This document shows positions 43,063-53,592 of a stretch of DNA of 64,000 nucleotides, piece by piece (within the stretch, counting starts at the first letter, position 1; every line of letters starts with the position of its first letter). The notes beneath the pieces were generated by a model. The model searched no databases, was not told the DNA's origin, and saw only the letters and a list, made by a program, of their open reading frames with translations. The translations under genes and the position numbers were made by a program. The stretch spans positions 124,001-188,000 of the forward strand of contig NZ_JAHHZQ010000003.1 of assembly GCF_022606355.1 (NCBI RefSeq). The letters are read 5' to 3'. Origin of the DNA: Leifsonia shinshuensis. Its GTDB lineage: Bacteria; Actinomycetota; Actinomycetes; Actinomycetales; Microbacteriaceae.

Positions 43063-43068
43063 TACTCT
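43063..43068 (+). promoter_or_regulatory. Leaderless -10 hexamer of the Ppx/GppA gene
   Basis: TACTCT lies exactly six bases before ATG 43075. Confidence 0.5.
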
Positions 43069-43074
43069 CTCCCT

Positions 43075-43998
43075 ATGCGACTCGGAGTCCTCGACGTGGG
43101 ATCGAACACCATCCACCTGCTCGTCGTCGACGCGCACCCCGGCGCCCGCCCGCTCCCCGCGGCCACCCACAAGTCCGTGCTGCGTCTGATGCGCTACATC
43201 CTGGAGGACGGGTCTATCAGCGCGGAGGGCGAGACCGCCATCGTCGAGGCCATCCGTGCGGCGGTCGCGGTCGGTGAAGCGGAGGGCATCGACGAACTGC
43301 TGCCGTTCGCGACCTCCGCGATCCGGGAGGCCACCAACGGTCCGGCGATCCTGCGGCGCATCCGCGACGAGACCGGCGTCGAGTTGCAGGTGCTGTCGGG
43401 CGAGGATGAAGCGAGGCTGACGTTCCTCGCCGTCCGGCGCTGGTCGGGGTGGTCGTCGGGCTCGCTCCTGCTGCTCGACATCGGCGGCGGCTCGCTGGAG
43501 ATCGCGGCGGGCGCCGACGAGTACCCCGACACCGCGGTGTCCCTCCCTCTCGGCGCCGGCCGCAGCACGATCGGGTTCCTGCACTACGACCCGCCGACCG
43601 ACGAACAGCTCACCGCCCTGCGTGACCACGCCAGAGCGACCCTCGCGGAGGCCGTGGGGCGGTTCTCCGGCCGCGGGCCCGAGCACGTGATCGGAACGTC
43701 CAAGACCATCCGCTCGCTCGCTCGGTTGGCCGGCTCGACGGCGAGCGGTCCCGGCGGCACCGAGCGCAGCCTCCTGCGCCGCTCCGAGCTCGCCGATTGG
43801 GTGCCGCGGCTGGCGCAGCTCCCCGCCGACGCGCGCACGGCGCTGCCCGGCATCACCGCCGACCGCACGTTCCAGATCGTGGCGGGCGGGGTGGTGCTGC
43901 GGGAGGCCATGCGCGCCCTCGACGTCGCCGAGCTCGAGGTCTGCCCGTGGGCGCTGCGCGAGGGCATCATCCTCCGCTATCTCGACCACCTCGACTGA
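43075..43998 (+). CDS. Ppx/GppA family exopolyphosphatase or pppGpp phosphatase
   Basis: A 307-residue ASKHA-fold phosphatase. Motifs are LGVLDVGSNTIHLLVVD (phosphate 1), ATSAIREATNG, the catalytic Glu region LSGEDEARLTF, LLLDIGGGSLEI (phosphate 2) and VIGTSKTIRSLARL. It lacks the C-terminal HD-like domain of long E. coli Ppx/GppA, as is usual for the short actinobacterial form. Activity on polyphosphate or on guanosine pentaphosphate cannot be separated by sequence. The start is marked by TACTCT six bases upstream. It is monocistronic. Confidence 0.9.
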   Translation: MRLGVLDVGSNTIHLLVVDAHPGARPLPAATHKSVLRLMRYILEDGSISAEGETAIVEAIRAAVAVGEAEGIDELLPFATSAIREATNGPAILRRIRDETGVELQVLSGEDEARLTFLAVRRWSGWSSGSLLLLDIGGGSLEIAAGADEYPDTAVSLPLGAGRSTIGFLHYDPPTDEQLTALRDHARATLAEAVGRFSGRGPEHVIGTSKTIRSLARLAGSTASGPGGTERSLLRRSELADWVPRLAQLPADARTALPGITADRTFQIVAGGVVLREAMRALDVAELEVCPWALREGIILRYLDHLD

Positions 43999-44020
43999 CG
44001 AAGACCGGAGCGAGCGGCAG

Positions 44021-44073
44021 ATTTGCCGCACATGGCGCGATCGGCGGCCCTTATCGCCACATTTGCGGCAAAT
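44021..44073. repeat. Inverted repeat with ATTTGCCGCA arms between convergent genes
   Basis: ATTTGCCGCACATGGCG (44021-44037) pairs with CGCCACATTTGCGGCAAAT (44055-44073), allowing a two-base insertion. It may end both Ppx and TetR transcripts, but the arms are AT-rich for this genome and the pattern resembles other repeats here. Confidence 0.7.
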
Positions 44074-44083
44074 GGTGCGGCGG

Positions 44084-44737
44084 TCAGGGCCAGCGGCGCT
44101 CGACGCCGTCGAGGATGAGGTCGAGGCCGGTGGCGAACTCCTCGTCGTAGTCGTAGCCGGCCTCTGCGAGCTGCGCGACCACCTCCAGGAGGTACGGGAA
44201 GCGCGGCGCCAGCTCGGCGGGAACGGACTGCTCCTTCTCGGCCGCCACCGCGCCCGACTCCTCCGGGGAGTCGAACGGGAGCGTCTTCTCCTGCAGCGCG
44301 AAGCCGTACACGTACGCGTCGAGCACCGACGTCACGTGCACGGTGGTGCGCAACGGAAACCCTGCCTCGCGCAGGCACCCCATCATCGCGTCGTGTGCGG
44401 CGAGGTTCGCGAGCCCCGGCCGCATGCGCGACTCCATCAGCCCCACCGCCCAGGGATGGCGCCGCAGCGCCGCGCGCAGCGACACCGCCCGCGCCCGCAT
44501 CGCCTCCCGCCAGCCGGCGCCGGTCGGCGGCTCGACCTCGGCCCAGACCAGGTCGACCATCCCGTCGACGAGCTCGTCCTTGTTGGCGACGTGCTTGTAG
44601 AGCGCCATCGGCACCACCCCGAGCTCGGACGCGAGCGACCGCATCGTGAGCGCGTCGAGGCCGGCGGTGTCGGCGCGTTCGAGCGCGCGTCGCAGGACAC
44701 TGTCACGCGTCAGCCGCGGGCGCGTCGCATCGGGCAT
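44084..44737 (-). CDS. TetR family regulator with TetR_C_1-like ligand domain
   Basis: A 217-residue repressor. The N-terminal helix-turn-helix is LTMRSLASELGVVPMALYKHVANKDELVDGM, and the C-terminal domain (REAMRARAVSLRAALRRHPW, AYVYGFALQEKTLPF) resembles the tetracycline-repressor C-terminal family. ATG 44737 has AAGGGGG six bases before it and is preferred to an upstream frame that would run over the operators. It is divergent from the DUF4386 gene. Two GGTGTAC-N3-GTACACC sites in the shared region make direct repression of the neighbour, and probably of itself, very likely. Confidence 0.9.
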   Translation of the reverse strand: MPDATRPRLTRDSVLRRALERADTAGLDALTMRSLASELGVVPMALYKHVANKDELVDGMVDLVWAEVEPPTGAGWREAMRARAVSLRAALRRHPWAVGLMESRMRPGLANLAAHDAMMGCLREAGFPLRTTVHVTSVLDAYVYGFALQEKTLPFDSPEESGAVAAEKEQSVPAELAPRFPYLLEVVAQLAEAGYDYDEEFATGLDLILDGVERRWP

Positions 44738-44771
44738 CGTGCCCCCTTTCGGCGGACGTCGTGAACGGGTG

Positions 44772-44821
44772 TTGACAAGGTGTACATCGTACACCTATCG
44801 TGCAGGTGTACGGCGTACACC
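44772..44821 (+). promoter_or_regulatory. Promoter with twin TetR-type operators
   Basis: TTGACA (44772-44777) and TATCGT (44796-44801) have an 18-base spacer. GGTGTAC-ATC-GTACACC (44779-44795) fills the spacer and GGTGTAC-GGC-GTACACC (44805-44821) follows the -10, with centres 26 bases apart. A bound repressor would block RNA polymerase. Confidence 0.85.
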
Positions 44822-44856
44822 ATCTTAGTCACCCTCCCCCCGGAACCGAGGCCGCC

Positions 44857-44916
44857 ATGTCCACCGACCGCATGTCCACCGACCGCTTGTCCACCGACCG
44901 CCTGTCCACCGACCGC
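44857..44916 (+). repeat. 15-bp tandem repeat at the start of the DUF4386 gene, four copies
   Basis: Units atgtccaccgaccgc (twice), ttgtccaccgaccgc and ctgtccaccgaccgc run head to tail, so the start codon and the next four codons (MSTDR) are repeated. Confidence 0.92.
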
Positions 44917-45627
44917 CGCCGCGCGCTCACCGCCGGCGTCCTCTTCCTCGTCACCTTCGTCACCGCCATCGCCGGAGTGCAGCTCTACGCCCCGGTCCTC
45001 GACGACCCCGGCTACGTGCTCGGCGCGGGCACGGACACGCGCGTGCTCCTCGGAATCCTCTGCGAGGCGGCACTGATCGCCGCCAACCTGGGCACGGCCC
45101 TCGCACTCTTCCCGATCCTGCGCCGCCGGTCCGAAGGGCTCGCCCTCGGCTACGTCGTCGCCCGCATCATGGAGTGCGTCCTCATCGCCATCGGGATGCT
45201 CTGCCTGCTGACGGTCGTCACCCTCCGGGGGCAGGCCGCAGGGCTCGGCGACCAGGAGGTCGTGGCCGTCTCGGCGCACACGCTCGTCGTCCTCCGCAAC
45301 TGGACGTTCCTGCTCGGCCCCGGCTTCGTCGCCGGCCTCGGCAACGGCGTACTGCTGGGCTGGCTGCTGCTGCGCTCCGGGCTCGTGCCCCGGGGGATGG
45401 CGATCGTCGGCATGATCGGCGGCTCCCTCGTCGCACTGTCGGGGATCGGCGTGCTGTTCGGGTTCTGGGGTCAAGGATCGCCGATCTCCGCCATCGCGAC
45501 ACTTCCCGAGATCGTCTGGGAGGCCTTCCTCGGGATCTTCTTCAGCGTCGTCGCCTTCACGCCGCGTCAACGCGCGCGTGCAGCGCGGCGCGCCGCGGGC
45601 GAGCGCGCTCAGCCCTCCGCCGCGTGA
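44857..45627 (+). CDS. DUF4386 family membrane protein
   Basis: A 256-residue protein with six or seven membrane helices, matching DUF4386: ALTAGVLFLVTFVTAIAGVQL, a conserved GTDTRVLLGILCEAAL, VARIMECVLIAIGMLCLLTV, NWTFLLGPGFVAGLGNGVLLG and GLVPRGMAIVGMIGGSLV. The family is common beside TetR regulators and has no known biochemical role. Translation could begin at any of the first repeats; ATG 44857 and ATG 44872 are both possible. Its 3' end overlaps the convergent ABC ATPase gene by 19 bases. Confidence 0.85.
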   Translation: MSTDRMSTDRLSTDRLSTDRRRALTAGVLFLVTFVTAIAGVQLYAPVLDDPGYVLGAGTDTRVLLGILCEAALIAANLGTALALFPILRRRSEGLALGYVVARIMECVLIAIGMLCLLTVVTLRGQAAGLGDQEVVAVSAHTLVVLRNWTFLLGPGFVAGLGNGVLLGWLLLRSGLVPRGMAIVGMIGGSLVALSGIGVLFGFWGQGSPISAIATLPEIVWEAFLGIFFSVVAFTPRQRARAARRAAGERAQPSAA

Positions 45628-46353
45628 CGCCCCCGCCGGGGCGCGCCGGCGCCGAGCCGGCCGTCGTGGAGCTCCAGCACCCGGTCGGCGCGCGCCATCA
45701 GAAGCGGGTCGTGCGTCGTCACCACGGCGGCGACGCCGCTGCCGTGCACCAGCTCGACCAGGAGGTCCATGATCTGCCGGCCGGTCATGCTGTCCAGCTG
45801 TCCGGTCGGCTCGTCGGCGAAGAGCAGCGGAGGGTCGGCGGCGAGCGCGCGGGCGATCCCGACGCGCTGCTGCTGGCCTCCCGAGAGCTCGGTCGGGCGC
45901 TGCCGCGCGTGCGCCGCCAGCCCCACCCGCTCGAGGAGCTCGGCGACGCGGGCGTCGCGCTCGGCGGGCGGGGTGGCCAGGAGCCGCAGCGGCACCTCCA
46001 CGTTCTCCGCGGCCGACAGCACCGGGATGAGTCCGAACGACTGGAACACGAAGCCGACACTGCGCTGGCGCAGAGCGACGAGCGCGGCCTCGTCGGCCGT
46101 GCCGACCTCGACGCCGTCGACCACGACCCGGCCGGAGGTCGGCCGGTCGAGCCCGCTGAGCACGTTGAGCAGGGTGGTCTTGCCGGATCCGGAGCGGCCC
46201 TTGATCACGACCAGCTCGCCGCGGTGGACCTCCAGGGTCGCCTCGGCGAGCGCGACCACGGGTCCGGCCGCGGTCTCGAAGACCCGGCTGACGCCGTCGG
46301 CGGCCAGGAGCGGGCCCTCGGGCGCCGGCCCGGCCTGTTCCTCTGCCATGGTG

Positions 46354-46367
<14 letters not shown>
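45609..46367 (-). CDS. ABC transporter ATP-binding protein, MacB/LolD type
   Basis: A 252-residue ATPase: Walker A IKGRSGSGKTTLL, Q-loop FVFQSFGLIPVLSA, signature LSGGQQQRVGIARAL, Walker B LLFADEPTGQLD and VVTTHD. A 14-base overlap with the preceding ATPase gene and GGAGGAGG eight bases before ATG 46367 support that start. It is the last gene of a four-gene operon with two FtsX-type permeases, so two different ATPases probably form a heterodimer or serve different permeases. The substrate is unknown; lipoprotein or lipid export is the family theme. Confidence 0.92.
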
Positions 46368-47357
<990 letters not shown>

Positions 47358-47361
<4 letters not shown>

Positions 47362-50108
47362 TGTCCTCCTGTCGACGGAAGGTCACCGGCCGCCCTCAGC
47401 ACGGCGGCCGGCGACGAGCGGCGCGCGCCCGCCAGTGCCACCAGCGTTGCCACCGCGGCGACCGCCGCGAACCCGGCGAGCGCGGCGGCGCTCAGCCACG
47501 GATCCCTCGCGACCACCGGTTGCACCGGACTGCCGGTGAACCCGCGGAGATCGAGGGGGCCGAGCACGATCCCCGGCAGCACCAGCCCGACGATCGCGCC
47601 GGCGACGAGACCGATGACGAGCACCGGCCCGAGTTCCCAGGCGAGCACGCCGGCCGTCTGCCGCGTGCTGAAGCCGACTGTTCGGAGTGTCGCGACCAGC
47701 CGGATGCGCGACGCGGTGTTCATGACCAGCGTGAGCACGAGGGCGGCGACGCAGAGCAGCACGGTGAGGGCGATCGAGAGGAGCGCGATCGACTCGGTCC
47801 CGGCCACCAGCGGGGAGGCGCGGAGGGCCGCGCGCTCGGCCACCGCGTCGCCCACCAGGGCTCCGGTGCCGCCGATGCGGGCGAGCTCGTCGTGCACCCG
47901 CGCGGCAGCGGCGCCGGGCGAGAGCGCCACCAGCACCGTCTGCGGGGTGCCGGTGACCCCGCTCGAGGCCGGCAGCGTCGAGCGGTCGACGACGACCCAG
48001 CGGGAGTCGCGCACGTAGACACCCGGCGTGAAGTCCAGTTCGGTCACGGCGAGGTGCACGTTCGTGCCCTGCCCGATGATGAGCGCGCTCGTCACCGGGA
48101 TGCGGCTCTCCCAGCCGCCGAGCACCGCGCCGGTGCGTCCGGGGAGCCCGCCGCCGAGGAGCGCGGAGAGGCGTGCGGAGGCGGGGAGGCCGCGTTGCAC
48201 GGCATCCAGCTGCTTCGGATCGACGAGGTAGCCGGAGACGACCTCCCCCGTCCCTCCCGCGGTGATCGCGATGCCGCCCGCCCAGTCGACCGTTGCGGTG
48301 GCCGCGACGCCAGGGATGCGCTTCACGGCGGCCAGCTGGTCGCGGCTCAGCGTCGCGGCCGCGGTCAGCGACAGGTCGGAGCCGACCCTCGCACGCGCGC
48401 CCTGGTCGAGACCGTCGCGCGCCGTGGCCAGGACGCTCACCGAGAACAGGGCGATGCTGACCCCGGCGACCAGTGCGAACACCGGCCAGAGCACGGCACC
48501 GCGCCCGCCGCGCCCGCCCGTTCCGCGGGCGCCGGAGGCGCCGAGGAAGGCGACGGCGCCGCGGCCACGGCGGAACGCGCCGACGAGCCAGCCGAGCGGG
48601 ATGCCCGTGACGCGCAGCACGAGCACGCACACGGCCAGCGCCACGAGGACCGGGGTGAGAGCGGCGAGCGGGTCGACCTCCAGACCGCCGCCGGAGGCCG
48701 AGAGGCCGCGGCGGGTCAGCAGGACGACGCTCAGCACGGCCAGCCCGATCACCGTCACCTCGGCGACCCACGCCCAGCGCGAGCGTGCCGGCCGACCGGC
48801 CGGCCGCGGTGCGAGCGAGCCGGCGGCGAGCACCAGCGCGACCGGCGGCGCCGCAGCGCACAGCGCGGCGAGCAGCACGGGCAGCAGCACAGGCGTCGCG
48901 CCGGGCGTCACGGCGAACGCGATCGCGATGCCGACGATCGCAGCAGGGACGGAGGCGAGGGCGCCGTCGATCGCGAGGCTGCCGCGCAGACGGCCGGGCG
49001 ATGCGCCACGCGCGGCCATCAGGGCGAGCGCCTCACGGCGCCTTCCCACGACGAGCCTGGCGCCCAGCGCGAGCACCGTGAGGGCGACGACCAGCGGTCC
49101 CGCCGCGAGGATCGCGAACAGCGTGTTGGCCGGTTGCGCGCGACTCTGGAAGTCGTCGAGCGGCCCCTGCAGGCTCGTGCTGAACGTGAGCGGGACCGGG
49201 ACGCCTCCGACGGAAGCGACGGGCGGGAGAGCCAGGAACCCGCCGAGGGCGCTGCGGATGTCCGGCAGGTCCTCCACCTCGAACGAGGCCGGCACCACGG
49301 GGAGCCACAGCGACGCGACAGCACCGTCGAACGCCGGGGCGATGGCCGGCCACGATCCGGGGTCGGGCCACACCACCGCGCCGAACTCCTTTCCGGAGTC
49401 GCCGCTGTCGACGAAGTGGCCGTGGGCGCGGACGGCGTCGAGGTTCCAGAAGTCGCTGCCGGCATCCTTCGGTGCGACGATCCCGACGAGCTTCAGCCTC
49501 AGACCGGCCTCGGTGCCCGTGCGCCGCTCGGTGCCGAGGGTCCAGCCGAGGAGGCGCGCGGCGTCGCGGGTGAGCACGACCTCCACGACGGCGCCCTGCC
49601 GCGTCGACGCCGTGACCGGCGCCGGCCAGGCACCCTCGACCAGCCGCGCCTGCGATCGCAAGCCGCGATACGCCTCGACCCCGACCCTGTACCTGCTGTT
49701 GGAGGCGGCGTCCTTCGGCGGCTGGATGACGACGTCGGTGCTCGTCATCGCCGTGTCGCCCTGCCCGGTGACCTGGCGCAGCGGGGGCTTCAGCCCGGCG
49801 TGCACCGATGCGGCGATGCCGGGGAGGCCGCGCCAGACGGCGGCAGGATCGAGTACAGGACCCCCGGTGAAGGTTCCCGTGCGGATGGCGGTGGTCAGGT
49901 CGCGGCCGCCCGCACCGGCTTGGGTCAGCTCGTGCCGCAGCTCGGCGGTGAGCAGGCTGCTGGCGACCCGCGGCCAGGCGGCGAGCGCGGCGGTGACGAC
50001 GACCGTGACGAGAGCGAGCAGCAGGAGGCCGCCGCGGAACGCCTTCAGTGCGCGCAGCGCGAGTCCGGCGTCGGTGAGCCGGGACGTGCGGGCGGGGGCG
50101 GCCGTCAT
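47358..50108 (-). CDS. Large FtsX-like ABC transporter permease
   Basis: A 916-residue permease with two halves, each with FtsX-type membrane segments and a large extracellular domain. TM1 is at about 27-50 (GGLLLLALVTVVVTAALAAWP). A first FtsX unit (ANTLFAILAAGPLVVALTVLALGARLVV-like, then RRREALALMAARGASPGRLRG) is near 325-380, and the second at the C terminus (RIRLVATLRTVGFSTRQTAGVLAWE). Such proteins usually work as heterodimers with a second permease, here the upstream gene. ATG 50108 overlaps that stop by four bases; the frame is open further upstream but that is read-through. Confidence 0.88.
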
Positions 50109-53100
50109 CGGGTCTCCTCCCGGTACGCCGTGTCGGCCGCCTGACGTCGCACGCCGGCGCCATACCCCCACACCGCCACGGCGAGCGCGGCGACGAGCGT
50201 CACGATCCCGAGGCCCATCCCGACCGGATCGACGCGGCCCTGCACCGAGAGCGTCGGCGGCGCCGTGACCACGGACAGCCGCGCGAGCGTGTTGCCGACC
50301 AGCAGGACGACCACCACCCCGCCGAGGAGGCCGAAGACGCCGGCGGCGCAGGAGACGCCGATGACTTCCAGCCGCCGCGCCCACGCCTGCTGCCGCCCGG
50401 ACAGCCCGACGGCGCGCAGCACGACGACCTCCCCGCGCCGGCGGCGGAGCGCGGCCGTGATCGCGGCGACGACCGCCGCGACCGCCAGCAGGGCACAGCC
50501 GGCAGCTCCCAGCCACGTGCTGGCGACCGCCCCGCCGAGGAATCGGGCGACGAACGCGCCGGAGGCGGTGCTCACCGTCGCGTCAGGACCGAGCTCGGCG
50601 CGCACGGCGTCCGCGACCGTGTCCGGGTCGTCCGCGCTGCCGGTGGCGAGCCAGATCGACGAGGCCCGCGACACCGACGCGGACGACCGCAACAGTTCGG
50701 CGGTGAGCGCGGGCAGGTCGGCGAACACCGCCCGCTCGTCCGAGGTGCCGGGGAGCGCCGGCACGATCGCCGCCACCTTCCCCTGCAGGTCGCCGACCGG
50801 GCTGCGCACCTCGATGCGCTGCCCGACCTGGAGGGCGTTGTCCTGCGCGAGCGCCGTGGTGACCGCGAGCGGGAGGGCGGAGGCGCCGGGCGGGACGAAC
50901 CGCACGGACGCGTCCCCGGCGAACGAGGCGGAACGCGCGCCGAGGGCGCCGTCGGCTCGGAACGCGCCGGCCTCGCCGAACGCCGCCGTGGCCGGGACCC
51001 ACCCTTCGGCGCCGGACGGCAGCCCGGAGAGGCGCACGCCGACGTCGGCGGCGCCATCCGGGGCCTCCAGTGCCACGTCGAGGGCGACGAGGCGGGTGGC
51101 CCCGTCGGGGAGGGCGAAGGCGATCGCGGTCGTCGCCGTGCCGTCTCCGCTCGCGGGTGCGACCTTTCCGGTGACCGGCACGACCTCCCCGGTGGAGGTG
51201 GCGAGCCAGGCGGTGCCTCCCGTCACGTCCGCAGCGCCGTCGCCTCCCATCACCGCAGCGGTCGCCGAGAGCTGCGTCGACCCGGACGGGAGCGCCACTC
51301 CCGCGAGCGCCCCCGGCACCCGCAGGCGTGCGGCCAGGTCGCCGGTGTCGAGCAGGTAGCCGCCGATCGGCAGCAGGGTCGGCAATGCGCTCGCGTCAGC
51401 GGCGACCACCGCGACGTCGGAGTCGCCGACCGTCCCGCTGTCGACGATGGCGGGCGAGACCGTCGTCACGCCGTGGACGGAGGCCAGGCGGGCGGCTCCG
51501 GAGGTGTCGGTCGCGCTGTGCGGGCTCCCGCTCACCCCGAGGTCGGTGCGCACAGCCGCACCGTTCACGAGCAGGGCGGAATCGCGGAGGAAGCCGCCGA
51601 ACGTCCCGGCGTAACCGGCGGCGAACGTGAGCGAGCCGACCGCGAGAACGATCAGCGCGACCGGACCGGCGAAGAGCGCGACCCCGCGCCCGACCTGCCG
51701 CGCGGGCAGAACGCCGGCGACACCGCGCCCCCGGCCGGCCACCCGCTCCACCGCGGCAGAAGCCGGGCCGAACAGCAGGAGGCCGATCAGGGCGATCGCG
51801 CACAGCACCGCCGCAGGAGCGACCACGCCGGTCGGGTCGACCGCGTCGGAGCCCCCGCCGACGGCCGGGCCGAACGCCACGAAGCGCCACAGGGTCACGG
51901 CCGCGGCGATGACGGCGAGCACGGTCAGACCTCCCGACACGACCGTGCGTCCGCGACCGGCCTCCACGGCACCGGGCGATTCGGAGACCGCACGCGCCGA
52001 GAAGACGACCGTGAGCGTGGACGCGACGACGGCCGTCGCCACCGTCAGCACCGGAGGCAGCGCGACGTCGAGCACCTGCGCGGGCGGCGCGACCGCGAGC
52101 AGCAGCACCAGCTGCGCCGCCACCGTGCCGACGGCCGTCGCGACCACCGCGACCACGCCAGACTCGACGGCCGCTGCACGGGCGAGGGTCTGGATCGTCA
52201 CCCCACGCGAGCGCAACAGCCGCGTCTCGACCCGCCGCGCGCCGGCGAGCAGCTGGGCGAGCAGCACGAGCGCGATCGCCGAGCAGGCGGCGAGAACAGC
52301 GAGCGGGACCGGGATCACGGCGTGCAACGCCACCACCGAGCGCTGCATCGCCGCCACGGTCGCGATCGCGTCGCCCTCGGACGAGAACGGGCTGGCGCCG
52401 GCGGCCGAGTCACCGCTCAGCTCCCCGGCGGCGCCCGCCAGCGCCGAGTGCAGACGCGGGAGCTGGGCGGCGGTCGTGCGTGTCGCATCGGGCGTGACCA
52501 CCCACCTGCCGATGAGTCCGTCGCTGGTCGCAGCCGCGGTGGCCGCGTCCACGGCGATCCTGCCGTCGGTGCCGCCCTGGCCGTCGGTGAGGCCCAGCCA
52601 GGCGGGGGCCGACGGGTCGGCGGGATGCCACAGCCCCGTCACCACGACCGGCGCCGGCGCCGACCCGCCCTGCAGCTGCAGGTGATCGCCGACCCGCACG
52701 GAGTGGGCGCGCGCGAACGCCTCGTCGACGGCGGCCTGGCCGTCACCGGTGGGCCAGCGGCCTGCCGAGACGACGACCCGGGACCGGAGGCCGTCACCCG
52801 CGACAAGGAGCAGGGCGTAGCCGCCTCCGGTGTCGCCGCCTCCGGTGTCGCTGCCTCCGGTGTCGCTGCCTCCGGTGACCTGGACCTGCGGTGCGGAGAA
52901 CGTTCCGGCGACGGTCGCGGACAGGCCGGACAAGCGGTGGGCGAGCACCCGGCGCACCTCGGCGTCCTGCGCGGTGAGGTCGGACAGGGCAGAGGACTCC
53001 AGCGCCAGCGAGGTCACCACTGGCGGCTCCTCGGACAGCGTGGCCCGCACCGCGGCGGTCGGCGACCGGACCGCGAGGCCGGACATCACGCTCGCGAGGG

Positions 53101-53224
53101 CGGCCACGACGACGATGACGAGCCCGGTCGCGATGAGTGTTCCGCGCTGCGCCCTGCTGCGTTGCAGCCAGAACGACCGCGGCCGACGCACGTCGGCCCC
53201 CGCCCGGCCCTCCCTCGCACGCAT
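50105..53224 (-). CDS. Large FtsX-like ABC transporter permease, first gene of the operon
   Basis: A 1039-residue permease of the same class as its neighbour: N-terminal helix after RGTLIATGLVIVVVAALASVM, a large external domain with a GGSDT repeat, FtsX segments with RVETRLLRSRGVTIQTLAR, a second external domain, and the C-terminal unit RRRRGEVVVLRAVGLSGRQQAW with three helices. ATG 53224 lies six bases after TAGGTT (53231-53236 on the minus strand), so the operon (permease, permease, two ATPases) is probably led by a leaderless start. The 2-kb scale of external domains suggests handling of a bulky ligand. Confidence 0.88.
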   Translation of the reverse strand: MRAREGRAGADVRRPRSFWLQRSRAQRGTLIATGLVIVVVAALASVMSGLAVRSPTAAVRATLSEEPPVVTSLALESSALSDLTAQDAEVRRVLAHRLSGLSATVAGTFSAPQVQVTGGSDTGGSDTGGGDTGGGYALLLVAGDGLRSRVVVSAGRWPTGDGQAAVDEAFARAHSVRVGDHLQLQGGSAPAPVVVTGLWHPADPSAPAWLGLTDGQGGTDGRIAVDAATAAATSDGLIGRWVVTPDATRTTAAQLPRLHSALAGAAGELSGDSAAGASPFSSEGDAIATVAAMQRSVVALHAVIPVPLAVLAACSAIALVLLAQLLAGARRVETRLLRSRGVTIQTLARAAAVESGVVAVVATAVGTVAAQLVLLLAVAPPAQVLDVALPPVLTVATAVVASTLTVVFSARAVSESPGAVEAGRGRTVVSGGLTVLAVIAAAVTLWRFVAFGPAVGGGSDAVDPTGVVAPAAVLCAIALIGLLLFGPASAAVERVAGRGRGVAGVLPARQVGRGVALFAGPVALIVLAVGSLTFAAGYAGTFGGFLRDSALLVNGAAVRTDLGVSGSPHSATDTSGAARLASVHGVTTVSPAIVDSGTVGDSDVAVVAADASALPTLLPIGGYLLDTGDLAARLRVPGALAGVALPSGSTQLSATAAVMGGDGAADVTGGTAWLATSTGEVVPVTGKVAPASGDGTATTAIAFALPDGATRLVALDVALEAPDGAADVGVRLSGLPSGAEGWVPATAAFGEAGAFRADGALGARSASFAGDASVRFVPPGASALPLAVTTALAQDNALQVGQRIEVRSPVGDLQGKVAAIVPALPGTSDERAVFADLPALTAELLRSSASVSRASSIWLATGSADDPDTVADAVRAELGPDATVSTASGAFVARFLGGAVASTWLGAAGCALLAVAAVVAAITAALRRRRGEVVVLRAVGLSGRQQAWARRLEVIGVSCAAGVFGLLGGVVVVLLVGNTLARLSVVTAPPTLSVQGRVDPVGMGLGIVTLVAALAVAVWGYGAGVRRQAADTAYREETR
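52821..52880 (-). repeat. 15-bp tandem repeat, four copies, inside the large permease
   Basis: Units of the form ctgcctccggtgtcg encode GGSDTGGSDTGGGDTGGG-type sequence in the first external domain. Confidence 0.88.
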
Positions 53225-53304
53225 TCCCTCAACCTAGCGTGCGTTCGCGCAATCACCGTGCGCGCCCACGCACTTTCGCGCGCGCCTGCCGCGCCGCTCA
53301 CCGC

Positions 53305-53524
53305 CGAGGGGCACGTTGTTGTCGCTTCCGGGCGCCCGAAGTGACATCTACGTGCCCCTCGCGAGACCCGCTCCCGGCCTCCGGAGTGCCGCGCGTCGGA
53401 CGAAAGGCGCCCCCCGCCGCGCCGACGCAGTCCGCGAGGGGCACGTTGTTGTCACTTCGACCGCGCGGAAGGGACATCTACGTGCCCCTCGGCGGAGGGG
53501 GAAGTGACATCCACGTGCCCCTCG
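53305..53524. repeat. Clustered CGAGGGGCACG inverted repeats, two full and one half copy
   Basis: Copy 1 (53305-53361) and copy 2 (53435-53491) each begin CGAGGGGCACGTTGTTGTC and end GACATCTACGTGCCCCTCG, with inner arms GTC(A/G)CTTC and GAAG(T/G)GAC around a different 7-10 base centre. A half copy (GAAGTGACATCCACGTGCCC, 53501 on) follows at once. The 368-base region has no gene; CTCGGCGGAGG flanks two of the ends. Confidence 0.85.
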
Positions 53525-53592
53525 GCGGAGGTGGGGGGGACGAGGGGTGCCGGACGGGCGGGCGCGGCGGGCGTCAGCGCGCTGGGCGCGGG

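Noticed and set aside
53305-53524. Possible CRISPR array
   Set aside because: The units are inverted, not direct, repeats; spacing is irregular and no cas gene is present.
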